64,000 nt of DNA, from positions 3,542,406 through 3,606,405 of the forward strand of contig NC_052117.1 in the NCBI RefSeq assembly GCF_012273895.1, in the 5' to 3' direction. The translations under genes were made by a program, and so were the position numbers. This stretch comes from Zerene cesonia (lineage: Eukaryota; Arthropoda; Insecta; Lepidoptera; Pieridae). Positions 10,911 to 23,500 of the stretch are shown here, in pieces; within the stretch, counting starts at the first letter, position 1; the number at the start of each line of letters is the position of its first letter. The notes under the pieces were generated by a model. That model saw only the letters and a program-made list of their open reading frames with translations. It was not told where the DNA came from and ran no database searches.

Positions 10911-13900
10911 CAAACTCAAAGTTTGTAATTCAAACTTATTCTAAATATAGAATAGCTGTTAAAATGCTAAATATAATTGTTAAAATACACAAATACATAC
11001 TTAAAACGTAGATACATGCATATTGTTGAAGTCGAACATAATTATACTTGTTTTTTAAAGTTGGAAGCAATTATGGTTTTGTAAAGGCCTTTAGAGGCGC
11101 CTTTCAGGTGGTCAAATGAACAAACATTGACACTGCTGACGGTAGCATGTGAGAATTGACGTACATTGTATTTGCAAAGAGAAAAAGCCAAGCGCAATTA
11201 TTATCTTCTGCAACTGCTTACCGCATATTATTATGTAAATCCATGGAAAAGATTATTAATATATTCAGGAATTAATAATTATAACAGACATGCCTAATTA
11301 TATTCTTGATAAGTTAAAATTATCACATTTATAGACAAAAGAAATTACACATTGATCTATCCCTTAGAATTTTGAAATAAACACCCATATAATTGAATGA
11401 AACTTTATCCAGGAACAATTTCAAATTTTTTATGATCGCAAAATCACTATTGCCCTTCTTCTGTTCTGCAATTTAACAGAGAGGATATGAAACGCTCAGT
11501 CTTATTTGACAAAATCCAGAGTTTTTCTAGGCAGGCATGTTTGTTCTTAGTAAAATTCACAATTTAGACGTTACAAAGTATAAGATAACAATTTGCGCGT
11601 TGTATATTATAAATTTTGTAAGTTGTATATTATAAAGCGCCGCGCCGTCGCGTCAAAACAACAATCTATTTTATTTTATATTAGCTAGATTATTATATAA
11701 AATGAAAAGTATTCTATTGTTAGAAACTTATATGGAGGTAGGTATACATTCACGTAACTTATCTGGAGCGACAAGTTCGGACGTAAGGTATTTAATACGC
11801 GTTTCAACTCATCTTCCCAAGTCTTTTGTTATGTCGGACAGGTCAAGGCTGGTGTCGACAATTTGTTCATCTCAGAGGCTGACAGGCTGACGGACGGACG
11901 TGATCCCCTATAACAATGTAAACGACTGCGTACTTAGTTCGTGTTATATGACTCAGCTCAAGCGAAAATTTTGTTCAATTAGCATCTACATGATCTGGAT
12001 ATTTTAAAATTAAAATGTTGTCTGTGATCTATTTAAATATCTGTTCACATTGCAAAGAGTATGGAGTAACGTTAAGCTGTAATTATTCGGATCATTGCTT
12101 GCATTGTTAGAAGAAAATACATTTGCTCTATGACGAATAAAATTACGACAAGAACGAATCCATTACGGTCGATGTCTAGTAAATACTATTATAGATACGA
12201 TATCTAAGAGAGTTACAGTTAAAATAAGTACTCACTGCAAATGTCTGCGAACTATTGGCATTTCATAGGATATATCTCTTAATCTGGCTACGCTTGGAAT
12301 ACTTTGTCAAAGCATTCAAGATAACATTGAAACCGATTAAACTTCGATTCTATTTAAAAATTTTGAATTGCTTTATATAATACGAATGCCTTCTTTCACG
12401 TTTATGTTGTATGTGGTCTAGTCTGTGAAAAGGATTGCAATTTTGACAGATGTCGTAATGAGACGCTTTACAAAACGTATATATCAAAATAATGAATCCT
12501 TGATGTTGTACATGATTTCCTTTAATGTTGGCAATTTACTTGAATCTGACGCAGGCATGAAAACATCACGTTCCTCCCCCTGATTATAGTGCGGAGTAAA
12601 GCAAAGAATAATTGGCCTCGTTAAATTATTATAGGTTTAATCTTAGGATGAAACACAAACCTGTCTCGCTGATTTTTAAATAATCAGTATATGATAATGG
12701 TATATCTACTTTATGTAACTATTCGAGTAATGTGTACTTGCGTCTTGAAGAATTTTAAGCATATTACTCTGAGAACAAATTATTGCTTTCATTGGGTGAA
12801 ATTACACTTTTTTCGATTGTCATATATAGGTAGGTAATTGGAAAATGCGCTGTTAAGGTACCGAATATCGTGCTTATTAACTTACATTGTATCGAATAAT
12901 GATATAATCCCACATCGTTATATAAATTGAGGAGGTATGCTGTTGTTCTTAAAAACATTTACAGTTTTTTTTTGTTTACATAAAGGATACAAAAATATTT
13001 TTAATGTAAGAGTTACAGATTTGCTTTATCGCCCCATTTTCCATTGAAATTATAATTTAGGGTTAAACTAACATAATTGAAGTATAAAAATAAACAATCA
13101 TCAAGTATGTTACGGTAATCAGCACGTGTAAATAACACACAGCTCCTAAACACATCATACCTACTTGGCAGTTGGCACGCATCCGCGCGCCGGGGAGTGT
13201 TTTTCTTTTTAATCCAAAGCTGTTAACAGGACTATGGTCTATGCACCTGCCTGTCTACAAGAATAATTTTACGCCCAGTGAGTATAACCTACACGATGCC
13301 AATTATGAGCCACTGCTACTGTGATGTAATTGTTCAGCTTTAAGATAAGAAACTGGTCAAACTGGACACCTAAATAGGATTGATTCATCGTATTTAACGC
13401 TGAAGTTCAGAAGCTGTTATTGTGCTGTCTTCGCGGCAGATATAAAACAAACAAGTCGTTTTTATGATGTGCTTCTTCTTAATTATAATAAGATTTATAA
13501 GTTCCTAAAAGTAATGTGCATTAATGACAATCATTACAGTAAGTTCTAAATAAAAAAAGTAAGTTAGTGAAAATACTTGCATGTATGCTAATATGAAAAT
13601 GAGGTATGAACTGTTATTATGCAGCCTGGGTTTGCGTGTATTTTCAATATCGATAACATACATTGTATGGGTAATCATTTGAGTAATCTTCCGTACCTTT
13701 ACTATTTTACATTTGAGTTTAATAATATAGATTTTTAAAACCGTGTGTGCATTTAAAATATCTGTTTACGTTTTTAGTTAATGTATGAACGCGTTAATGT
13801 AATTTAGTCATAGGTTAGTGGTTTAGAGGTGACTGTTCCGTGTAATAATTTGATGCAAACTGACTCTTATTGTCAGTGAGTGGGATTAAACTTTCTAGTG

Positions 13901-16763
13901 TCTAAGATGATAAACAAGAAACTAATCGTGCCTTACCTGAATGCATTATTATTTTGAATGATATCTTCAAATATATCGTTTCGCAACGAATCAAAGGAAG
14001 ACTGATGTCATAGAAAATATCCAACATTCAGTCAAATTATCAAACGATCATAAAATGCACAACTTACTGAATCTGAAATATAGACATTACTGAAATGTAT
14101 AGTCAAAAAAAATGAAAAATGGAGATATATTTAAAACACGTTGAAAATTTCGTCAAAGTCAATATTAGACTAAGTCAAACAATGTCAACACGCACGCACT
14201 GTTGCCTTTGAGTCGGTGAAATAGTTTTACCGTTACAGATACAGAATAGAAAATATAACACTGTGCCCTAGAGAATTTGGAGTAGCTACATAGTCCCACG
14301 ACTGAGTTTATTTATTATAAAACCACGGCTACAATCAGCAATCGCTATCGAGTAATACACACTAAGACCACGTAGAACATCCATTTATGGCAAAGAACCG
14401 TATTTCTTAAGCACTGAAATATGCACAGCATTGTATTAGATTTGGATTTATATTCAAAGATGAGGAAGTCGACAGTGTTGGTAATTTCTTTATTGCTTGC
14501 TTAATAGTCGCTGGAAAACTAGTGGTATGTCTATAAAAATGCCGCTAAAGCAACTTTTCCCGAATTTTGTCATATTTTAACATCAGTTTAAAGAAACTAT
14601 ACAAGAACTAGTAGGTTTACAAACATGAAAGCCAGTTACAAATGTACCTGGGGTACATTAAACGTTTCATAAATTGCTAAATAGAGATTGTTTAAATTAA
14701 TAAAAAAATTGCAATATCAATTTCATTATATCAGATTCATTACTTACATATCAAAATGGCCATAAAGTTGATTCGTAGGTTGATCGCGTTGGTATCATTT
14801 TCACGACATTTATGATTCAATTACTTCGGACTTTAACCTTCAAGTGAAAGCAATGCAAAGTACGCATATATACGAGTATTATGCGTCTATTTAGCACCTC
14901 TTTCTCCACAAACAAAGATGAATGGAATACGAACTTTCATCTAGTGAATTCGATTCAAAGCCCCATTGTGTTTCATTTTCATGCATGTAGTAAGATACAT
15001 TAGTTTGATAAATGTGAATCACACGAGTAGTTGACAACATTATATTACATCGATAAATCTAAGATATTGTTTTCTTTTAAAATAGATGTAATGTAATCTT
15101 AAATTTAAATTTACATAACAAGTAAATCATAAATAAATTTTATATCTACTTTAGCTGTTTAAAACGTGAATCTAGTTTATAAACCGTTGATCTCTGTAGC
15201 CTCAAGCTAGCTAAAGCTCAATGGATGTTAAGCCAAACGTCACGTCTGATCCATATTCTTTGATTGCCCTTTCAAGTGAAAGTGCGGCAGGGCTGCCGTG
15301 ATACGATCGAGCCTCATTAACTCCCTCACGCTCGATGTAATGAGCGCGACACCATTGTTGCTCTTTGACTCGTCATATTTAATCGATTTTGACAGATCTA
15401 CTCCTATAACTCTTTGTAGCTAATGCAATGTCATTTTGACATTTGGCGCCAAATATTACGACATTAATTTTTTTATGCAAATTGATGTTTGATGTAAAGA
15501 TTGTTGTAAGCAAAGGGATGTAAAAAGACTGATAAATAGCTAATTAACCTAATATATTTTAATAAAATGTTATTAAATATGCATGAAAACTATAACATTG
15601 AAAACGCAGTATGCTGACTGTTATTACGATTTTCTCTGTTTTGTTTGATTTTGTCTCTTATTCATTTTAAAATTTTCTATAATCATGGAAGAAAATGATC
15701 ATTTCCTTATTTTGCTTGTGACCACAGATAATTTTTTTTTAATCGCATGCTTAAGAGAAAATCAATTGAAACGATTAATGACGCGATACATACGATAGAA
15801 TAAAGATGGGCATTTGTTGAATTTTGACCAGATACAAAAAAGTCTCAAGAACTACAACATTTACACTAATGTCAGTAATAACGGTATTTTTTTTTATTTC
15901 AATTAGCACAATAATATTAACATTCCTGACAGTAAGAAGTCTTTTAAATGATATGATTTTTAAACTCAAAAATATGAATGAAAACCTTAATATTTTGAAA
16001 ACGCATTAGTTTCAATGGCAATTTAACGTCAAACCACTAAAAATTTTGACTATCTTGTATACAAATCGGCCGCAGCGTATATGTTATGAATGTTGGAGTT
16101 AATAAGTAAATCGGTGAAAATCAATTTGTTGGATGACACAAAATGTACGTAGACAGCTCAATAATCATTAATGCTTCCATTTAGCGTTATCGTCAAATCG
16201 ATGAAAGAGATAAAGCGAATTTCAAACCAATAAAATAACGTTGCAAGGCTTTTGTTCGATGAATACTGACGCCACTTAACCGATCTATTCATATGCCGCA
16301 CAAATAAGCTTTGACGGATTTTGAGTCGTGTAACTGCACGCGATAAATTGAGTACTAAGTGCCATCTTTATTCATCGGATGAGAGATCGTGATGACGCAT
16401 TCAAATTGTAAAAAAAAAAATGTTCAGCGAGCTCAGTTCAAAGATCTTTGCAATGAGCGTTCAATGCTAATGACTTTATATTTTTGGTTTGGTACCGTTT
16501 GTTGAAATTGTAAATTGTGTATATTGTTAGCAAGTTTTTGGTTTTTCTAAGAAAATAACTTTGAACTGAGTTTCTTTTCAGGCAGTCAGGCTTGGCAGGA
16601 ACACGATATTTTATAACACCTTAATGTACACTTACTACAATACCTTAATGTACCTACACTTAACCAACTTGATGTTTTCTGCTCTGTTGTTTTATGTTTT
16701 GTGCTCCTCGTATTACATATGTATTGAAATAATTAAAAAATATCATGCTTTATCAAAGCTTCT

Positions 16764-16829
16764 GTAATCTGATTTAATATATATCCTATTTCTAGTCATA
16801 AATAGGATATATATATTTAATCAGATTAC
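16764..16829. repeat. 66-base near-perfect palindrome (long hairpin)
   Basis: The arms 16764-16791 and 16800-16829 are reverse complements apart from a two-base difference in a TA run, with an 8-base loop (CTAGTCAT). Each arm contains GTAATCTGATT at the outer end and the inner half TATCCTATTT. It could be the remnant of a MITE or a recombination-born hairpin. It lacks the bulges expected of a typical microRNA precursor. Confidence 0.85.
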
Positions 16830-18209
16830 ATTTAGTCAAATAACATCTGTAATCCCTTAACGGTTAACTTGTTAATGATCGCTAATCCTAACTAGCTTTT
16901 GTTACAGAATTAACATCTAATTTTGGATCCTGTTTTATAGCAAATTGTACAATTTATGTTTTCATTACGCAAGAGGAGGGTACGGGAATTTGAGAAATAT
17001 TTGCTCAGAGTTTGAAAGTAAACTTTATAACATAAAGTAGGGAATACTTGTCACATACTGGAAGCTTGAAGTTATTTATCGTACCGTTAATTGCTACTGA
17101 GTAAAAGTTGACTGATGTTATAAAATTATAACTGTATCAACTAGAAAGCTCAGAACCTTATTCTTCATCCGCTGGCATACAGTTTTCAATTTCTCTATGT
17201 GAATAAAGTTTTGATGCAATTTTATTCGCAGATATTAATACGAATAAAGTAGATATGTATTTTGACACTAGTATATAATGTATATGTAAGTTTTCCCCGG
17301 ATGACATTATTTTAAATAGCCAAGTGAAGGCCGGGAAGCTAGAAGTCATATAAATCTACCACTTAAATCCACATCCTAAATCTTCGGACTTGAAGATTAA
17401 CTAGATATGTAAATGCGATAACAATAAGTCGCATAAGTCCCGAAAATCACCATATGGGAGCAGTAACTGAATTATAATAGGATTATCCGTTAGTATAATT
17501 TCTTTGGAATTCGCTTTATAGAGGCACTGGCTTTAAAGGGGCTGTATTTTGTAATTATATGTCATGAACTATTATTTAGGCTAGAATACTATTCTCTATC
17601 TTTATCTTTCGTGTGGGAAGGTATACGAATTAATGCAATTTCAAAATTCACACGAATTTCCATTTATAAGCTATTTAACTATTCTATCACTATTTTCTAT
17701 GTCTCTATGCTATCTATTATCTATGGCAACTTGAATCCTTGATTTTAATTTTCAATCGACGTTTAAAATTGCGTATTTTTATTAACAAATAATTAATATG
17801 AAATAACAATAATTATTATTTGTAAATCAAAATATGCAATAACAATTTTATAAATACATATATTCTCCATACAGCTTTTTATGTTCAAATACCGTTGTTT
17901 TAATTATTAACTGTAGCTCGAGTAGTAATAGTTGCCTTTTCGGAGGTCACTGACTGACAGTTACTGTATGTTTTATTGATTACTAATAGTTCAAAACACC
18001 ATTCAATCACTTAACAGGTATTAACACGTGCATATTAGTGAATGCGATGTAATTAAGAGTTTCGATACAGACATCAGACCTTTATTTTATGGCTATTTTT
18101 ATCGGTGAAAGATTGTGAATAGCGTTTTCCGAGTTGTTATATTGTGTGTATCATGTATTTTTTATTACAGTTATGTTGTATTATCATGAACTATCAGATA
18201 TATAACATA

Positions 18210-18366
18210 CTAGTGGTCAGCCCCGGCTTCGTCCGTGGTACATATGTAGCCTAAAGCCTTTCTCAATAAATGGGCTATCTAAAACTGAAAGAATTTTTCA
18301 AAACGGACCAGTAGTTCCTGAGATTAGCGCGTTCAAACAGACTCTTCAGCTTTATAATATTATAGA
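18210..18366 (-). mobile_element. Short non-autonomous Helitron-like element (reverse orientation)
   Basis: Read on the minus strand it starts TC after A (complement of 18367), carries AAAGCTGAAGAGTCTG and TAATCTCAGGAACTACTGG, and ends CTAG (18213-18210) before T. It is the same family and nearly the same length as the copy at 5465-5622, in the opposite orientation. Its 5' end abuts another related copy. Confidence 0.75.
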
Positions 18367-18533
18367 TTAGCTGTTCATCTCGATTCGCCCGTAGTACATA
18401 TATAGCCTATATCACTCAGTGAAATTGCAGCTTTCTAATGTTGAAAGATATTTCGATATCGGTCCAGTATATTTTGTGTGAAAATGTTACAAACAAACAC
18501 ACAAATATTTCCTCTTTGCAATATTGGTATAAA
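18367..18533 (-). mobile_element. Second Helitron-like copy, directly abutting the first
   Basis: The minus-strand 3' end is CTAA (18370-18367), a valid CTRR Helitron end, immediately followed by the 5' TC of the neighbouring element. The body has the shared ATCGGTCCAGTA-like and GTTACAAACAAACAC-like blocks. The 5' boundary is uncertain. It is more decayed than its neighbour. Confidence 0.55.
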
Positions 18534-19234
18534 TTCAGAAGATCTTTTTGACATGACAGTTTTATTGTACGTACTTTTATTGTGTTTATTTAACAGTAAA
18601 AATTCGCAACGATTTGGCAAATTACCGTTTCGTATAAATGTTTAAGAATCGTAAAGAAATATACATACTTTTTATTAATTAACTACGCGAAAGAGTTCTA
18701 AAGTTTGCTATCTATTTTCGTAACGAAGGGCTGACTTACATTTGTAAAAGAGAAAGTCGAGTAAAAACGAATGTAGATTAACTGTTGAGCAACAAGTTGT
18801 ACAATTTAGACAGGTGCCACCTAAAACTGTTGGAAATTTTCAATATTACCGTATAGCGATTTTGTTAGGTATTGCATAATCATTTATTTCATTATTTGTT
18901 GTGTATTTTTTTCTAATTTCGAAATATAATTGATGAGATTCGAAGATAATTTGTGGTGTGCCTGGTTTTTCACAATTTAATTGCTATGCTTTTTAAATAA
19001 ATGACATTTTATCATTTTAGACTTTAAATAAATAATTAATTTGTTCCGGAAAAATCAATTCTGTTATAGAAAATTGCATTATTTCACACGCCTATCCATG
19101 TCCGTGTGTCACTTAATATTCCATTAAAAGAAAATAATCAATCACAAATTTAACTGAGTTTCTCATGAGAGCGTTTTTTAAGGCGTCCTGTCTAACATAG
19201 ATTACAATTTCTGCGGAAAGCCATTTAATGTGGG

Positions 19235-19555
19235 ACTCGAGCACGCTTCAGCACGAATTGGGCCAGCTCGCACCGGGAAAATACCACAAAAAACCGGCGT
19301 GAAATAATAGTATGCTATTGTGTTTCGTAGGGTGAGTGGGCGAGCCGGAGGCCTGTATCCTTTTCCTTACCCTTCCCAGTTCTTTCCTTTATTCCACTCG
19401 TCAATCATTTCTTAATCCTTTTCCAATATTTAAAGTCAGCGATCCATTTAGAAGCGTGAGGTTTGCAATTGGCCTCTCCAAATGTTCATGGGCGGTGGCA
19501 GCGCTTACCATCAGGCGACCCACCAACTCCAGTACCGACTATGACATAAAAAAAG
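19235..19555 (-). repeat. SINE-like repeat 'family B', copy 1
   Basis: On the minus strand this copy runs from a T-rich start with TATGTCATAG, through GGTGGGTCGCCTGATGG and CCGCCCATGAACATT, a middle stretch rich in GGAAAAGG-type purines, CGGGCTCGCC-type and TTTCACGCCGG blocks, to CGGTGCGAGCTGGCCCAATT. Copies at 39391-39710 and 59393-59580 share these blocks in the same order. No protein is encoded, and I cannot give the family a published name with confidence. Confidence 0.65.
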
Positions 19556-20476
19556 AACACTAAAGCTATTAGTCACCTTATATTATGTAAGTACATACGA
19601 CATCTACATTTATTGTTACCAAAACTGGACATGAAAACAATAGCAGGGCCTAATCATGACCGCGTGGGATTGACTAATGACCTCAGACGTAGGACAAACA
19701 TTGTTAAGAATCTAAATCAAACACGTGTTTGAATTCATTAACGCAATTAGTACTAACGATATGTTTATTGTTCGGGTGGATTGAAGAATGAAAAATAAAG
19801 CGGCCGTTATAATTTTAAAATTATTACAAGTTCTTATAGTGCTTTTTATTTTGCCTTGTTCTCAAATTACGGTTGTTTCGTTTTCTAAATAGGTATTTGG
19901 AGTAATAGGTTGTTCAATAAAACTATATAAATTAAATAACAATAAAATAGCAAATAGTTTAGTGTAATGAAATTAAACTATATTTCTAATGTAATCATAT
20001 TTCATATTTATTTTTCATATGCTGTAAAGATGTATAAGATACATACATGTATCTATTTTGTTCTTTGCCAATTTTTTTTCTATTCTTGACGTCGCAAAAG
20101 TGTAAAAAGTTTTACTGTTAAAAAGCAAGGGCGAATCCAGAGGGTGAGTCTTAAGGTCATAGTCATATCGTGAGCTGAAAATTTTTATAAGCGAGTAGTG
20201 TGGCCATAATCCACATTCTTCGTGTAGCAATAGGCGAAAGATCAGCGATGGTAATGCTTGGTTATATAATTTAAATAGGTAGATATTTTTAAGTATCTAC
20301 ACTACTTAAAAAATACGTACGCTTTACTTAGCTATGTATTCTATTATCCAAATTAAAGTTAAATTATGTCTGGACCTCTATGACTTTGTGACCTCTCCAT
20401 CTTCCTGCTAGCGCCAAACCTGAAACTGCCCTTAATTGAAAAATATGTTTCATCACTGTCTTCATTATATACAATA

Positions 20477-20520
20477 CTAGCAGCCCACCTAACTTCGCCG
20501 TATTACATATATATAGGGAT
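20477..20520 (-). mobile_element. Helitron-like 3' end fragment
   Basis: ACTAGCAGCCCACC... is the reverse of a Helitron-like 3' terminus (CTAG at 20477-20480). It is followed by TTCGCCGTATTACATATATA, which resembles the start of the copies at 18210 and 18367. The rest of the element is not recognisable. Confidence 0.4.
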
Positions 20521-23500
20521 CACGTACGTATTCAACGCATGAGACACGCACACATTTATACAATCAACGAATCAGCGGTCTCGTCCAGCTCTGTCGGTAC
20601 ATTACACGTGTACGTTTTATGTTTAGAAATGAAATTGCGTGACTTACAAAAAATCTATTGTTTGTACTGATAAAATAACTATTAAATTACTATTACACTA
20701 TTAAATTACTTTGTTACTTGAAGGATAATTTGACAAGAAATCATAATGTTTGCCTGTATATTAGCATGCTTTTGATCATTAATAAAATGTTTAGAGGAAT
20801 TATAGTGATATTTCTATTGTGTCATAAGCTTAAAGCATTATGTTTTCAACACACTTTCAAATTACCATATAGTATACCTTGAAGCAATTCATATATTTTT
20901 CTGATTTTTTCATGCAGTGAATCACCTTTTTAAATGCATTATAAGGCACGCTTTCAGCGCATGTCCACCCCTTTATAATATAAATTATAACTCTATAATA
21001 GATATGTTCTATGAAGGTTTAAATAAACACGTGCTGTTAGTAACATAATATGTCCATATAAGCCGCATCAAGAATTTACGATAAAATTCGAGTTGTTTTT
21101 CTTGAACTTGATTTTGCTAGAACAATATACGCCTACAAAGTTTTTTAGTTCACGATTAACGTGGGCGAAGTTACTTATATTCTAAAGTGTTCGTTTAGCA
21201 TACTGGTTTTTAACAATGTCGAATTCTGAAATAAATTCTTTAAGAACATAGTAAAATAATGTTCAAAGTTTTTAGTTATATACTGACTACAAATTACGGA
21301 TGAATTTGTTTTGTAGTTTCTTATTTAGTTTCAAGATTTAATTCCATAATCTTGTGGGAATGCTTGCGTTTGCCAGTTGATTGTTATTAAAATCTATTGA
21401 TAAAGAAATATAAAAGTACTGAAATGTAATAATTAAATAACCGTGAAGTATAAACTCCTTATCGCTGTATACCTATTCGAATTTTATGATGCATTTATGA
21501 GAGATTTTTAAACCAGAATGAAGGAATTTGCATTTATTGCGTTGAATATAAAAGATTATGATAATGTGAGAATATGAGATCAGATTGTTTTAGAGATAAA
21601 GTCTTAAGTAAAATATTTACAACATTTTCGAACATGTATGTGTGTGTAGGATTTAATGAAAAATAAATTTCTCTTTATAATATCCGGGTAAAGCATACCT
21701 ACCTTCTACTTTATTTTTCATGCTCCTAATGAATAGCTGTATAAAGAAATATTTAACTCTCCAAAAATACAATGTTTCCTTCAATGGATGTGAATTCTTC
21801 TTCCTTTTCATTAGCATCCACACTCTCTTGCTCTTGCATAAGTCAAGCCAATGTATAATCCGTCTCAATATGGTCCTTTGTAATCCTCGAGGTTTACAAT
21901 TAGGTATGTGTCTCATACTGGAATTTATGCAAAGCGGCTCGCCATGCAAATTAATCCTTGCGATCGTCGATCAGTGACAGATGTTCATTTCAGTGCGTTG
22001 AATAATCGCCTGTGTGTCATACTGCCTACTGCCCCCGCAGCGTTTATGCAAGCGAGCACTTTCCTATTGTGCTCCCATTTCACAAAGGTTCCATCTAACG
22101 TTTGTGACTTTTAATCTGTTTTATTAATGTATCGTATAAATTGTCAAATGATACAGTCTGTGGTTTGGGATATTCAAATTGTATTGCAATAGACATATTG
22201 TATCAACGCAACGCAAAATAGTTTGTAATAGATAATAATAATTGAGTAGTTTTTGGTATAATCAATTTATGCGTATCACTTGATAATTATATTTATTATT
22301 GTGTAATTATGGTACACGTAGAATTCGGTCGTTTAAACTTATTATTTTTTTAAATCAGAGCTGGTATTTTACGTGATGGTATATGATCATCTTCGTCCAT
22401 AAAAAATTGCAGTAGGCCTCTGCAAAATTGCGTTACTTTTCGCTTAATAGGATAACGGATAAGGAAAGGATTGTTGCCGTATTAATTCTATGCTAATCTG
22501 CCAATTTAGTTTCTCTAAGCATCTCGAATGCACTGACTATGTTTATAGGATCCTGTTAATTACAACTTAATTATAGCATTGACAGCGGGTCGTTATATAA
22601 TAACCTTATAACTCAAAGAAGTTATTTCCTGATAACAACCCCAACGTGTCCTATAAATCCTCTATTAGGTAAGTGACGATCCCAATATTTCTGGTCGGTG
22701 TTATTAATTATTTCTCTTTCCAATCACGAAACGAGGACACTGCCAATACGGGTCCATTATTTATTGACTATATTAACCCGCAAAATGATAGCCAACGTAT
22801 AGTCCATTAAAAGTTCATCAATAACAATAAACCCACACATATAACGGCGTCATCTAAATTATATTTGTGGGCGGTGAAAATATTCCTTATCCGTGACCTT
22901 TTACTACTCCGGCAAAAGAGTTTTTCATATTTATTCGAGTTAGGCAGTTTGATACTTTATAGGTGTTTTGAGAATTTTGACAAATGTGAAATAGATACGG
23001 TTTCATTACATTTGGCTTAATTTAATAGCCATACTTTGTGACTTTTCTCCGTAAATTTGTTTTTAACTGAATTCTGCTATATTACCGTCTCTGTCGCTTC
23101 GAGTTTTCTTCTTGTAGCTTCTAATGAAAAATGGTGCAGAGTGCAATATCTTGACGCTTATTGTAGCAGCTCTTCTTGAAGAATTCTTCTGCAGCTGATC
23201 GCTTTGTAATTACAAGTAATGTCATTACCTGTAACAGCGTATTAAGTTTTAAAAACAGATAAAGCCAGTATTATTTTTAGTTAGAAGTTTCTATAATTAC
23301 AGAACCCGACGCTAAAAAGTGAAGGAAAACGTAAGCCTTTGTGCGATTATAAAATGGGCATGGCTTCAAAGTTCTAATAGGGCTTCAACCACGCTATGCA
23401 CGAGGGTTATAAATGATTCACATACTAATTGGAATTAATGAAGCCGTATTTATTGGATTTTGTTTTTACTTGATTAAATATTTTTTCTGCATAAACAAAC

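Noticed and set aside
16764..16829. microRNA precursor
   Set aside because: The arms pair almost perfectly and are AT-rich, unlike a typical bulged precursor; no evidence of expression.
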